Assembly (NCBI RefSeq): GCF_006088715.1
Contig: NZ_CP030771.1
Location: 6,157,501-6,221,500 of the forward strand
Length of the DNA stretch: 64,000 nt
Direction: 5' to 3'
DNA from: Streptomyces sp. YIM 121038
Lineage (GTDB): Bacteria; Actinomycetota; Actinomycetes; Streptomycetales; Streptomycetaceae
Below are positions 41,654 through 49,961 of the stretch, piece by piece. Numbering within the stretch: the first letter of the stretch is position 1; every line of letters starts with the position of its first letter. The position numbers and the translations under genes are program-made. Below the pieces are notes generated by a model. That model searched no databases and was not told the origin of the DNA. It saw only the letters and a program-made list of their open reading frames with translations.

Positions 41654-42514
41654 CTACGCCAGGCCCCGCCGGGCGACCGCCGGAGGCCGGTGCCCCGCGA
41701 TCGTGGCGACCATGTCGACGACCTGCCGCGTCTCGGCCACCTCGTGGACCCGGTACACCTGCGCGCCGAGCCACGCGGACACCGCGGTCGTGGCCAGCGT
41801 CCCCACCACCCGCTCCTTGAGCGGACGGTCGAGGGTCTCCCCGACGAAGTCCTTGTTGGACAGCGACACCAGCACGGGCCACCCGGTGTCCACCAGCTCC
41901 CCGAGGCGCCGCGTGGCCTCCAGGGAGTGCCGCGTGTTCTTCCCGAAGTCGTGCCCGGGGTCGATGAGCACGGACTCCCGGGGGACCCCCAACTCCACGG
42001 CCCGCTCGGCGAGCCCGACGGTCACGCGCAGGATGTCGGCCACCACGTCCTCGTACGTCACCCGGTGCGGCCGGGTCCGCGGCTCCGCGCCGCCCGCGTG
42101 GGTGCACACGAGCCCCACCCCGTACCGCGCGGCGACCTCCGCGAGCTTGGGGTCGACCCCGCCCCACGCGTCGTTGAGCAGATCGGCGCCCACGTCGCAC
42201 ACGGCCTCGCCGACCTCGTGCCGCCAGGTGTCGACGCTGATGACGACGTCCGGGAAGCGCCGGCGCACCTCGGCGACGAACCCGACGGTCCTGCGGGCCT
42301 CCTCCGCGGCGGTCACCTCCTCGCCGGGACCGGCCTTGACGCCGCCGATGTCGATGATGGCGGCCCCCTCGGCCACGGCCTGCTCCACGCGCGCGAGCGC
42401 GGGTTCGTCGCGGAACGTGGCGCCCTGGTCGTAGAAGGAGTCCGGGGTCCGGTTCACGATCGCCATGATGACCGGCTCATGCGCCTCGAACACGCGCCTG
42501 CCCAGCTTGAGCAT
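41654..42514 (-). CDS. folP2: Dihydropteroate synthase homologue, FolP2 type
   Basis: A 286-aa TIM-barrel protein of the DHPS family. The opening motif is IMAIVNRTPDSFYDQGATF and the second IIDIGGVKAGPG replaces the usual D-[IV]-GGESTRPG. The loop LLNDAWGG, normally L-I-N-D-V, is kept. The C-terminal pterin/phosphate region reads VLVSLSNKDFVGETL where classical DHPS has a G-x-SRK motif. Mycobacterial FolP2 (Rv1207), with the same changes and neighbours, was reported, as I recall, not to replace DHPS. So a folate role is doubtful, and a related pterin or methyl-transfer reaction is possible. Confidence 0.85.
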   Translation of the reverse strand: MLKLGRRVFEAHEPVIMAIVNRTPDSFYDQGATFRDEPALARVEQAVAEGAAIIDIGGVKAGPGEEVTAAEEARRTVGFVAEVRRRFPDVVISVDTWRHEVGEAVCDVGADLLNDAWGGVDPKLAEVAARYGVGLVCTHAGGAEPRTRPHRVTYEDVVADILRVTVGLAERAVELGVPRESVLIDPGHDFGKNTRHSLEATRRLGELVDTGWPVLVSLSNKDFVGETLDRPLKERVVGTLATTAVSAWLGAQVYRVHEVAETRQVVDMVATIAGHRPPAVARRGLA

Positions 42515-42674
42515 CCGCTGTGCGCCTCCCTTTCGTTACGCGGCCGACCGCGTGGCCGTCGCCGCCTGTGACCTTAACTGTCAGAGGCGCATGGCACGAT
42601 CGGAGCCAGACAACAGCCAGACAGTTCCGTGCCGACCGGCCGCGGTCGGCATCCGAGCGTGGGGACCCGCACAG

Positions 42675-43127
42675 ATGGTCATGTTCCTGTTCCTGGTCGT
42701 CGCCCTCGTGGTGGTGGTCGCCGCGGTGACGCTGGCCGTCCTCGGCGGCTCCGAGGGCGGCACGCTGCCGGACGTGCCGCCGGAGCGCTTCGCTGACCCG
42801 CTGCCGCCGGACCGCCCGCTGCGCCGGGCGGACGTGGAGGCGGTCCGCTTCCCCATGACCGTCCGCGGCTACCGCATGGTGGACGTCGACGAGGCGCTGG
42901 ACCGCCTCGGCGCGGAGCTGGCCGAGCGGGACGCCCGCATCGCCGAGCTGGAGACGGCGCTCGCGGGCGCCCAGGCCACCGCGGTCGGCGGCCCCGGCCT
43001 CTTCACGACGTACGCGGGACCCCCCGCCCCGGCCCCGGACCCGGCGGAGCACGGCCCGAGCGACCGCGTCCCGGACGGCGAGGACCCGGCGGCACCCCAC
43101 GCCGAGCGACCGGAGGACGACCGATGA
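42675..43127 (+). CDS. DivIVA-like membrane-anchored coiled-coil protein
   Basis: A 150-aa protein from ATG 42675 (an ATG at 42681 is also possible). The N-terminal helix MVMFLFLVVALVVVVAAVTL anchors it. Residues 54-70 carry the DivIVA-type motif RFPMTVRGYRMVDVDEALDR, continuing into a coiled coil (LGAELAERDARIAELE), and the rest is Pro/Asp-rich. DivIVA modules bind curved membrane or guide wall growth. Its stop overlaps the tag start, so the two are co-translated. The mycobacterial gene before tag (Rv1209) is likely equivalent. Confidence 0.82.
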   Translation: MVMFLFLVVALVVVVAAVTLAVLGGSEGGTLPDVPPERFADPLPPDRPLRRADVEAVRFPMTVRGYRMVDVDEALDRLGAELAERDARIAELETALAGAQATAVGGPGLFTTYAGPPAPAPDPAEHGPSDRVPDGEDPAAPHAERPEDDR

Positions 43128-43717
43128 GCGACGCGATCCCCGGCCCGGACGGCGCCCCGCGCTGCCCCTGGGGCCTGTCCACCGAGGACTACGTGGCGTA
43201 CCACGACGAGGAGTGGGGCCGCCCGGTCCACGGGGACGACGCGCTGTTCGAGCGCCTCTGCCTGGAGGCCTTCCAGTCGGGCCTGTCGTGGATCACGATC
43301 CTGCGCCGCCGGGAGGGCTTCCGCGCGGCCTTCTCCGGCTTCAAGATCGCCGCGGTCGCGGAGTTCACGGACACCGACCGCGAGCGACTCCTGGCCGACG
43401 AGGGCATCATCCGCAACCGCGCGAAGGTGGACGCCACCCTCGCCAACGCGCGCGTGCTCGCCGACTGGCCCGAAGGCGAGCTCGACCGCCTGATCTGGTC
43501 GTTCGCGCCGGACGCCGCCGCCCGCCCGGCGCCGCGGACGCTCGCCGACGTGCCCGCGGTCACCGACGCGTCCACGGCCCTGGCCAAGGACCTGAAGAAG
43601 CGCGGCCTGCGCTTCATCGGCCCCACCACGGCCTACGCCCTGATGCAGGCCTGCGGCCTGGTGAACGACCACCTCGCGGACTGCGTGGCCCGCGAGGCGA
43701 GCGGCTCGGGCCGCTAG
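43124..43717 (+). CDS. tag: DNA-3-methyladenine glycosylase I
   Basis: A 197-aa base-excision repair enzyme. The family start PRCPWG, YHDEEWGRPVHGDD (catalytic Glu), QSGLSWITILRRREGFRAAF and the C-terminal GPTTAYALMQACGLVNDH are all present. The Cys of RCPWG and the final H..C of NDHLADC form the zinc snap. It overlaps the preceding gene (ATGA), and its stop shares the four bases CTAG with the stop of the convergent enoyl-CoA hydratase gene. Confidence 0.95.
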   Translation: MSDAIPGPDGAPRCPWGLSTEDYVAYHDEEWGRPVHGDDALFERLCLEAFQSGLSWITILRRREGFRAAFSGFKIAAVAEFTDTDRERLLADEGIIRNRAKVDATLANARVLADWPEGELDRLIWSFAPDAAARPAPRTLADVPAVTDASTALAKDLKKRGLRFIGPTTAYALMQACGLVNDHLADCVAREASGSGR

Positions 43718-44514
43718 CGGCCCAGATAGCGGGGCGCGGCCTTGTCGAGGAAGGCCTGCACGGCGATGGCGTGGTCCTCGGAGGCACCCGCCTTCGTCTG
43801 CAGCTCGTCCTCCTTGTCCAGCGTCTCGTCCAGGGAGTGCCCGGCGGCGTACGCGAGGGACTCCTTGATCGCCCCGTACGCGAGGGTCGGGCCCTCGGCC
43901 AGCGCGCGGGCCACCGCGCGCGCCTCCTCGGCGAGGGCGTCCGCCGGGACGACCTTGTTCGCGATGCCCAGGTCGAGCGCCTCCTGCGCCTTGACGCTGC
44001 GCGGGAAGAGCAGCAGGTCGGCGGCGCGGCTCTGGCCGACGAGCCGGGACAGCGTCCAGGACACGCCCGAGTCGGCGGTCAGCGCGACCCCGGCGAAGGA
44101 GGTGGTGAACGACGCGGTGTCCGCGACCACGCGGTAGTCGGCGGCGAGGGCGAAGCCGAAGCCCGCGCCGGCCGCCACGCCGTTGACGCCCGCCACGACC
44201 GGCTTGGCCATGCCGGTCAGCGCTCGCACGATCGGGTTGTAGTGGTCGCGCACCGTGCTCATGGTCTGCCCGGAGCCCGTCGCGCGCGACTCCTGGAGCA
44301 CCCCGATGTGCTCCTTGAGGTCCTGGCCCACGCAGAAGGCGCGGCCGGTCGCGGTGAGCAGCACCGCGCGCACCTCCTGGTCGGCCGCCGCCGCGCGCGC
44401 CGCGTCCCGGAGGGCCACCTTGGCCTCGGTGTTCATCGCGTTCATCGCGTCGGGGCGGTTCAGCGTGATCGTCGCGAGCCCGTCACTCACTTCGTAGAGC
44501 ACGGTGTCGGCCAT
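43714..44514 (-). CDS. Enoyl-CoA hydratase/isomerase family protein
   Basis: A 266-aa crotonase-fold enzyme. The CoA- and oxyanion-binding regions NRPDAMNAMNTEAKVAL, GRAFCVGQDLKEH and GVNGVAAGAGFGFALAADYR are clear. ATG 44514 is behind GGAGGGG. The catalytic Glu of classic hydratases is not obvious at the usual second site (TADSGVSWTLSRLVGQ has Asp-Ser), so the reaction may be isomerase- or PaaG-like. Convergent with tag. No neighbours of beta-oxidation. Confidence 0.88.
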   Translation of the reverse strand: MADTVLYEVSDGLATITLNRPDAMNAMNTEAKVALRDAARAAAADQEVRAVLLTATGRAFCVGQDLKEHIGVLQESRATGSGQTMSTVRDHYNPIVRALTGMAKPVVAGVNGVAAGAGFGFALAADYRVVADTASFTTSFAGVALTADSGVSWTLSRLVGQSRAADLLLFPRSVKAQEALDLGIANKVVPADALAEEARAVARALAEGPTLAYGAIKESLAYAAGHSLDETLDKEDELQTKAGASEDHAIAVQAFLDKAAPRYLGR

Positions 44515-44855
44515 GGTGGGGTCCCCTCCGCTGGTCCTGTGTGGTGGTCCTGTGGGCGTGTGTCCCTGGGCCTCGGTGCGCCCAGCATGACCTAGATCAT
44601 CGGCCACCGGTACGCCGTCGGAGATGTGACCTGCGTCAAAGAACAAGAGGCGGAAGAAGCGCCTGGGGCGGCGAAGTATTGCAGTCACATCGCCGAATTG
44701 AGTGGTTTTGCGGGCGTGCGTTGCGCAAGCGATGCCGACCGATGTTGGTCATCGGGTCCCGCCATGCGGGATAATGACCTGGAAGCAATGTGTTCGATGC
44801 CGGTGACACCTGGGTTGTCGGCTGCGACAAGCTGGTTTCAGGAAGGGGAACGAGC
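44515..44855 (+). promoter_or_regulatory. 341-bp control region upstream of the DUF3117 gene
   Basis: AT-richer than its neighbours and without a gene. TTGGTC (44745-44750) and GATAAT (44770-44775) are spaced 19 bases and could be a promoter. The spacer ends in the dyad CCCGC-CAT-GCGGG (44758-44770). The ribosome site GGAAGGGGA is at 44841. Confidence 0.5.
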
Positions 44856-45023
44856 ATGGCGGCCATGAAGCCGCGGACGGGCGACGGCCCGCTCGAGGTG
44901 ACCAAGGAGGGGCGGGGCATCGTCATGCGCGTTCCGCTCGAAGGCGGCGGTCGACTTGTCGTCGAACTGACCCCGGATGAGGCCGACGCACTCGGCGACG
45001 CCCTGAAGAAGGTCGTCGGCTGA
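44856..45023 (+). CDS. DUF3117 small conserved protein
   Basis: A 55-aa protein, MAAMKPRTGDGPLEVTKEGRG.. to ..EADALGDALKKVVG, belonging to a family found almost only in actinobacteria (mycobacterial Rv1211). It looks like a small beta-sheet protein followed by one helix. ATG 44856 has a good ribosome site at normal spacing, so longer starts are rejected. The long promoter region suggests it is strongly or separately controlled. Function unknown. Confidence 0.9.
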   Translation: MAAMKPRTGDGPLEVTKEGRGIVMRVPLEGGGRLVVELTPDEADALGDALKKVVG

Positions 45024-45046
45024 CGCGCATTCGCCCACACTTTTCC

Positions 45047-45080
45047 ACTGCCCCGGCATCGTACGACGAGCCGGGGCAGT
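45047..45080. terminator. Terminator after DUF3117
   Basis: ACTGCCCCGGC and GCCGGGGCAGT, perfect 11-bp arms with a 12-base loop, between convergent genes. Confidence 0.8.
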
Positions 45081-45169
45081 GCTGTGTGCGGAAGATCGCC
45101 GGGCGGCCCAAGGCATACGGGAGTTTGACGCGCCCCGCCCCGCGGCCCCGGTGACGGCCCCGCCGACCC

Positions 45170-45211
45170 GTCGGACGGGTCCTGGCGTTTGTCGGACGGG
45201 TCCTAGCGCTT
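45170..45211. repeat. 21-bp tandem duplication spanning the O-methyltransferase stop
   Basis: GTCGGACGGGTCCTGGCGTTT is followed directly by GTCGGACGGGTCCTAGCGCTT. The TAG stop of the minus-strand gene lies in the second copy; the first copy has CAG in its place. Confidence 0.85.
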
Positions 45212-45835
45212 GACCGCGCACAGCAAGCCGTCGCCCACCGGCAGGATCGACGGTACGAGGTCCTGGCTCTCGCGCACCGCGCGGAGCAGCTCCCGCAGGC
45301 GCAGTACCTCTATGGGCTGGGGTCCGGAGTCGACGGTGCGGCCGTCGAAGAACACGCCCTCGAAACAGACGAGGCCCCCGGGACGCAGCAGGCGCAACGA
45401 TTCAGCGAGGTAGTCGAGGCACTCGAGCCGATCGCCGTCGCAGAAGACGAGGTCGTAGCCGCCGTCGGCGAGGCGCGGCAGGACGTCGAGGGCGCGGCCC
45501 GGGATGAAGCGGGCGCGGTTCCCGGCGAAGCCGGCGGCCCGGAACGCCATCCGGGCGAACTGCTGGCGCTCGGGCTCCGGGTCCACGGTGGTCAGCACCC
45601 CGTCGGGGCGCATGCCGTGCAGCAGATGGATGCCGGAGACCCCCGTGCCCGTGCCGATCTCGGCGACGGCCTTGGCGTCCACGGTGGCGGCGAGCAGCCG
45701 CAGCGCGGCGCCGGTGCCGGGCGACACGGAGCGCAGCCCCGCGTCCCGCGCGCGGTCGCGGGCCCAGAGCAGCGCCTCGTCCTCGGCGACAAAGGCGTCG
45801 GCGAACGCCCAGCTCGTCTGCCGGTTGCCGCTAAT
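45203..45835 (-). CDS. O-methyltransferase (class I SAM), probable ATT start
   Basis: A 210-aa SAM-dependent methyltransferase of the catechol/caffeoyl-CoA type: AEIGTGTGVSGIHLLHGM (motif I), TTVDPEPERQQFARMAF and DLVFCDGDRLECLDYL. The first standard start in frame is GTG 45727, which would remove 36 conserved-looking residues (SGNRQTSWAFADAFVAEDEA..). Upstream, ATT 45835 is preceded by AGGAG at six bases, and no ATG, GTG or TTG exists between it and the upstream in-frame stop. Initiation at ATT is therefore the best explanation. The mycobacterial homologue Rv1220c also lies next to sigE. The gene is divergent from the sigma factor gene. Confidence 0.85.
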   Translation of the reverse strand: MSGNRQTSWAFADAFVAEDEALLWARDRARDAGLRSVSPGTGAALRLLAATVDAKAVAEIGTGTGVSGIHLLHGMRPDGVLTTVDPEPERQQFARMAFRAAGFAGNRARFIPGRALDVLPRLADGGYDLVFCDGDRLECLDYLAESLRLLRPGGLVCFEGVFFDGRTVDSGPQPIEVLRLRELLRAVRESQDLVPSILPVGDGLLCAVKR

Positions 45836-46061
45836 GGCCCTCTCCTGTCCCCGTGGTTGCCTGGCGGTGACTGTATCCGTTGGGCCCGGGAACCCGCAGA
45901 TGGGACCGGGCGTTAGTCAGGTGTGAGGCCGACCGGGACAGTCCGGGGGCAGCCGACGGGGGAATCGGATGGATCAAGGCACGATCGAAAGGGCCGTTCC
46001 GAACGCCCAATCGGCAAATCTAGGTAAAAACGCTTATCCGGAGCTAACGGGCGAGGTGGTT

Positions 46062-46826
46062 ATGGTAGGGGCTCCACTGGACACCACCAGAGCCGACAGG
46101 GGAGGTGCGGCCGAGTCCGCGGATCAGGGAGGAGCGCTCCGGCGTTTTCTCAGGTTGGCGGGTAGGCCGAAATCCGTGACCGACACCGCTGACCGCGCTA
46201 ACTCCGCTCAGACCGCGACCTTTGCCGCTGACGCGGATGCCCAGGCGTGGACTCCCCCCACCTGGGAGGAGATCGTCAGCACCCACAGCGGCCGCGTCTA
46301 CCGCCTCGCCTACCGCCTGACGGGCAACCAGCACGACGCCGAGGACCTCACGCAGGAAGTCTTCGTCCGCGTCTTCCGCTCCCTGTCGACGTACACGCCC
46401 GGCACCTTCGAGGGCTGGCTGCACCGCATCACCACGAACCTCTTCCTGGACATGGTGCGCCGCAAGCAGCGCATCCGGTTCGACGCCCTGGGGGACGACG
46501 CCGCCGAGCGCCTCCCGAGCCGCGAGCCGTCCCCCCAGCAGGTGTTCAACGACACGCACTTCGACGCGGACGTCCAGCAGGCGCTCGACACCCTCGCGCC
46601 CGAATTCCGCGCCGCCGTCGTCCTGTGCGACATCGAGGGCCTTTCGTACGAGGAGATCGCCGCCACCCTGGGCGTCAAGCTCGGTACGGTCCGCAGCCGT
46701 ATCCACCGTGGCCGCTCCCAGCTCCGCAAGGCGCTCCAGCACCGGTCGCCCGAGGCCCGCGCCGAGCGCCGTTCGCTCGCGGTCACCGGTGCCGTGGCGC
46801 TGGGAGGAGGGGGCGCGACCGCGTGA
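46062..46826 (+). CDS. sigE: ECF sigma factor, SigE (mycobacterial) type
   Basis: A 254-aa sigma factor for envelope or heat stress. Region 2 is [23 protein letters not shown] to [22 protein letters not shown]. Region 4 is [23 protein letters not shown] to [20 protein letters not shown]. It closely resembles M. tuberculosis SigE (Rv1221) and is followed by the same genes (anti-sigma, HtrA, TatB). It is not the CseBC-controlled sigE of Streptomyces. The start is uncertain: ATG 46062 ([15 protein letters not shown]) is preferred, because the 93 bases from an in-frame ATG at 45969 are AT-rich with poor codon use and look like promoter DNA. The N-terminal 60 residues are variable. It overlaps the anti-sigma gene. 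Confidence 0.9.
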   Translation: MVGAPLDTTRADRGGAAESADQGGALRRFLRLAGRPKSVTDTADRANSAQTATFAADADAQAWTPPTWEEIVSTHSGRVYRLAYRLTGNQHDAEDLTQEVFVRVFRSLSTYTPGTFEGWLHRITTNLFLDMVRRKQRIRFDALGDDAAERLPSREPSPQQVFNDTHFDADVQQALDTLAPEFRAAVVLCDIEGLSYEEIAATLGVKLGTVRSRIHRGRSQLRKALQHRSPEARAERRSLAVTGAVALGGGGATA

Positions 46827-47812
46827 GTGGATCACGGTCCAATCCTGCCGAGCGGCATTTCGCCGAGCAGCACCTGGGGGACCGGCTCGCCGCGCTGGTC
46901 GACGGTGAGCTCGGTCATGACGCGCGCGAGCGAGTGCTCGCCCATCTGGCCACCTGTCCTACGTGCAAAACGGAAGCCGACGCCCAGCGCCGGCTCAAGA
47001 GCGTGTTCGCGCAGACGGCGGCCCCGCCGCCCAGTGAGAGCTTCCTCGCCCGGCTGCAGAACCTGCCGGGCATGAGCCTCGACGACATCGAGGGCCAGGG
47101 CGGCCCGCGCACCCCCGTCGACGACGGCTTCGCCACGGGCTCGTCCGGCACGACGGGCCTGCCCCGCGGCGGTGTGTTCTCCCTCAGCGGCCCGCGCCCC
47201 GACCCCCTCGTCGAGTACGCGCCCTCGGGCGCCCACGCGGCGGTGCTCCCCAGCGAGCAGCGCGGCTTTCGCATACACGCCGTCGGCAGGACCGAGGCCG
47301 AGCGGTCCGGCTGGCGCGGGCGACGGTTCGCCTTCGCGGCCGCCGGAGCCGTGTCCCTCGCCGCGATAGCGCTCGGCGGGGTCACGGTGAGCGCTCCGCT
47401 CGGCTCCGCCGACCAGCGCGCGGGCGGCGCGGGGACGAACAGCAACGCCTCGCCGCCGCGCTCGCAGCCGGCGCCCGCCACCGGCGTCCCCGAGTCGACG
47501 CGCCGCCGGGGCGGCAGCCCCTTCTCCGTCCAGGGACAGCGGCCCCAGGCGCCCGCGTCGACCACGGCCGCGGTACCGCTCCTGTCCGGTGCGCCCGGGC
47601 CCTCCACGCGGACGCCCCAGCACCTCACGGCCCCGCTGCTCGCCGGTGCCGGGGTGATGTCGCCACTGGTGCGCGCCGCCGCCCCGGACGATCCGGAGAG
47701 ACCGGACGTCCCCGCGGGCGGCCTCACGCTGAACGCGGCCGCGGACCCGGCGCCCCGGGCGACACCGCCCCCCGGCCTCGCCCAGCGACGGGGCACGGCC
47801 GAGATCCACTGA
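46823..47812 (+). CDS. Zinc-type anti-sigma factor, membrane-anchored (RseA-like)
   Basis: A 329-aa protein from GTG 46823, overlapping the sigma stop. Residues 10-60 contain the ZAS motif H-x3-C-x2-C in [10 protein letters not shown], which holds zinc and binds the sigma factor. A linker follows, then one helix (about 169-190, [19 protein letters not shown]) and a Ser/Pro/Ala-rich outer region of about 130 residues. Release of the sigma factor may come from thiol oxidation or from proteolysis. The protease encoded next is a candidate partner. Longer than mycobacterial RseA, mainly in the outer part. Confidence 0.87.
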   Translation: MSGSRSNPAERHFAEQHLGDRLAALVDGELGHDARERVLAHLATCPTCKTEADAQRRLKSVFAQTAAPPPSESFLARLQNLPGMSLDDIEGQGGPRTPVDDGFATGSSGTTGLPRGGVFSLSGPRPDPLVEYAPSGAHAAVLPSEQRGFRIHAVGRTEAERSGWRGRRFAFAAAGAVSLAAIALGGVTVSAPLGSADQRAGGAGTNSNASPPRSQPAPATGVPESTRRRGGSPFSVQGQRPQAPASTTAAVPLLSGAPGPSTRTPQHLTAPLLAGAGVMSPLVRAAAPDDPERPDVPAGGLTLNAAADPAPRATPPPGLAQRRGTAEIH

Positions 47813-47898
47813 CGTCGGGCGCGCGGACCTGGTTGAATTCCCCGGTGTGCCCGACGGGCACGGAATCGGCGTCCGCCGTGGGCAGTTGTGGGGAGAGC

Positions 47899-49842
47899 AT
47901 GGACGAGGTCGTGGGTACTGGGCCGAGCGGGGACGTGGGCGCCGGGCCGCACGGGGAAGCGGACATACCCCGCGCCCCCGGCACCCCCGAGGCCCGCCCC
48001 CCGGCCCCTCACACCCCGCCCCCGGCTCCGGGCACCCCGCCCGGGGCCCCCGGTGTCCCCCCGGCCGCCGCGCCCCGGCAGCCCCACCCGACCGACACCC
48101 ACCCCACCCCCACGGCCCCCGCCCGGGCGACACCCACAGAGCCCGGCTCCCCGGCGGCCCCGGCACCCGACAGCCACCCCGGCGCGCCCGACGCCGCGCC
48201 CGCAGTGCCCGGCTCCCTGGCGGCCCAGCCGACCGACGGCCGCCCCGGCCTGTCCGACGCCGCGCCCGGCTCCCCAGCGGCGCCCGACAGCTACCCCGGC
48301 GCGGCCGCCCCCGCGCCCGCAGCGCCCGGCTCCCCGGCCGTCCCGGCATCCGACAGTGACCCCAGCCGGACCGCCACACCTGCGCCGCCCGCCCCGGCGG
48401 CCCCGCCCGCCCCGGCGGCCCCGGCGGCCCCGGTGGCCCCGGTGGCGGCGTCCGCTCAGGCGGTCGCACCCGCCCCGGCTCACACCCCGGCCGACCGCCC
48501 CCAGCCGCTGCACGAGCCCGACCCGTACAGCACCCCGCCGTACGGCGGGCCCGGCCCGTGGGCCCCCGCCCCGCCCGTGCAGCACCCGGGCACGACCCCG
48601 GCCCACGGCACCCCCACCCCGGGCGCGGCCCCGGCTGCTCCCGCCCCCTGGCAGCGCTACGACCCCTGGAGTGCCGCTCCTCTGCAGCAGACCGGTGCCG
48701 CCGTCGAGACGCGGGAGCAGCGGCGCAAGCGCGGGCGGCGGGCGCTGGTGGCCGGGGCGGTGTTCATCGCGCTCGTCGCGGGCGGCATCGGCGGCGCCGT
48801 GGGGGCGTATCTGGAGCGTGAGGGCGGCATCGGCGGCGGTGGCGTGGAGCTGCCGCAGGCGGGTGCGGAGTCCCACACCCGGCCCAAGGACAGCGTGGCG
48901 GGGATCGCCGCGAGTGCCCTGCCCGGTGTCGTCACGCTGCACGTGCGCGGCGACGACGGGTCCGGCACCGGCACCGGATTCGTCCTCGACGGCAAGGGCC
49001 ACATCCTCACGAACAACCACGTCGTCGAACCGGCGGGAACGGGCGGCGAGATATCCGTGACCTTCAGCGGCGGCGAGACCGCGCGCGCCAAGGTCATCGG
49101 CAGGGACAGCGGATACGACCTGGCCGTCGTGAAGGTCACCCGCGTCCGCGGCCTGAAGCCGCTGCCCCTCGGCAACTCCGAGAACGTGCAGGTCGGTGAC
49201 CCCGTGGTCGCCATCGGCGCGCCCTTCGACCTCGCCAACACCGTCACCTCCGGGATCATCAGCGCCAAGGAGCGGCCCATCACGGCGGGCGGCGAGAAGG
49301 GCGACGGAAGCGACGTCTCGTACGTCAACGCCCTCCAGACCGACGCGCCCATCAACCCCGGCAACTCCGGCGGGCCGCTCGTCGACTCCAAGGCCCGCGT
49401 CATCGGCATCAACAGCGCCATCCGCTCCGCCGACGGCGGCTCGGAGTCCGAGGGCGGGCAGGCCGGTTCCATCGGGCTCGGCTTCGCCATCCCGATCAAC
49501 CAGGGCAAGCGGGTCGCCGAGGAGCTGATCAACACCGGCCGGGCCACGCACCCGGTGATCGGCGTCACCATCGACAAGCGGTTCACGGGCGACGGCGCCC
49601 GCATCGCGAGCAAGAGCCAGAACGGCGGCCCCGCCGTCACCCGGGGCGGCCCCGGCGCCAAGGCCGGGCTCCGGCCGGGCGACGTGATCACCGAGGTCGA
49701 CGGCCGCCCGGTGCACTCCGGCGACGAGCTGATCGTCAAGGTCCGCGCGCACCGGCCCGGGGACCGCCTGGAGCTGACCATCGAGCGGGGCGGGGACGAG
49801 CGCACCGTGACGCTGGTCCTCGGCAGCGCCAGTGGCGACTGA
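47899..49842 (+). CDS. htrA: HtrA/DegP-like membrane serine protease with PDZ domain
   Basis: A 647-aa protease. Residues 1-275 are Pro/Ala-rich and disordered on the inside. One helix (about 281-305, RRALVAGAVFIALVAGGIGG) follows. The trypsin-like domain has His374 (TNNHVV), Asp407 (DSGYDLAVVKV) and Ser490 (PINPGNSGGPLVD). The C-terminal PDZ (about 550-645) has RGGPGAKAGLRPGDVITEVDG. ATG 47899 is chosen; a TTG at 47833 is possible but has no ribosome site. It probably degrades misfolded outer proteins under control of the sigma factor encoded two genes upstream, and its mycobacterial relative Rv1223 has the same place. Confidence 0.92.
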   Translation: MDEVVGTGPSGDVGAGPHGEADIPRAPGTPEARPPAPHTPPPAPGTPPGAPGVPPAAAPRQPHPTDTHPTPTAPARATPTEPGSPAAPAPDSHPGAPDAAPAVPGSLAAQPTDGRPGLSDAAPGSPAAPDSYPGAAAPAPAAPGSPAVPASDSDPSRTATPAPPAPAAPPAPAAPAAPVAPVAASAQAVAPAPAHTPADRPQPLHEPDPYSTPPYGGPGPWAPAPPVQHPGTTPAHGTPTPGAAPAAPAPWQRYDPWSAAPLQQTGAAVETREQRRKRGRRALVAGAVFIALVAGGIGGAVGAYLEREGGIGGGGVELPQAGAESHTRPKDSVAGIAASALPGVVTLHVRGDDGSGTGTGFVLDGKGHILTNNHVVEPAGTGGEISVTFSGGETARAKVIGRDSGYDLAVVKVTRVRGLKPLPLGNSENVQVGDPVVAIGAPFDLANTVTSGIISAKERPITAGGEKGDGSDVSYVNALQTDAPINPGNSGGPLVDSKARVIGINSAIRSADGGSESEGGQAGSIGLGFAIPINQGKRVAEELINTGRATHPVIGVTIDKRFTGDGARIASKSQNGGPAVTRGGPGAKAGLRPGDVITEVDGRPVHSGDELIVKVRAHRPGDRLELTIERGGDERTVTLVLGSASGD

Positions 49843-49886
49843 GCCGGGAGCGCGCTCCTGGCGCGCACTTGCCGCTGTTGATGTCG

Positions 49887-49916
49887 TTGACGCCCGGCGG
49901 CTACCGGACGTACAGC
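49887..49916 (+). promoter_or_regulatory. Possible tatB promoter
   Basis: TTGACG (49887-49892) and TACAGC (49911-49916) are 18 bases apart, about 45 bases before the tatB start. The -10 lacks the final T. Confidence 0.35.
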
Positions 49917-49961
49917 AGCGCCGGGTACCGTAGAGCGGGTCCGGACGGCAAGGAGCTCAGG

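Noticed and set aside
43124..43717. Toxin-immunity or defence island around tag, SUFU, NYN or SirB1 genes
   Set aside because: Single members of these families can occur in such islands, but here all neighbours are housekeeping genes, with no toxin, integrase or composition change.
47833..47898. TTG start for the HtrA-like gene
   Set aside because: No Shine-Dalgarno, and the added residues are not family-like; ATG 47899 follows GGGGAGAG.
46915..49752. 945-codon minus-strand frame opposite the anti-sigma and HtrA genes
   Set aside because: Long only because GC-rich codons leave few stops on the other strand; the plus-strand proteins have intact motifs.
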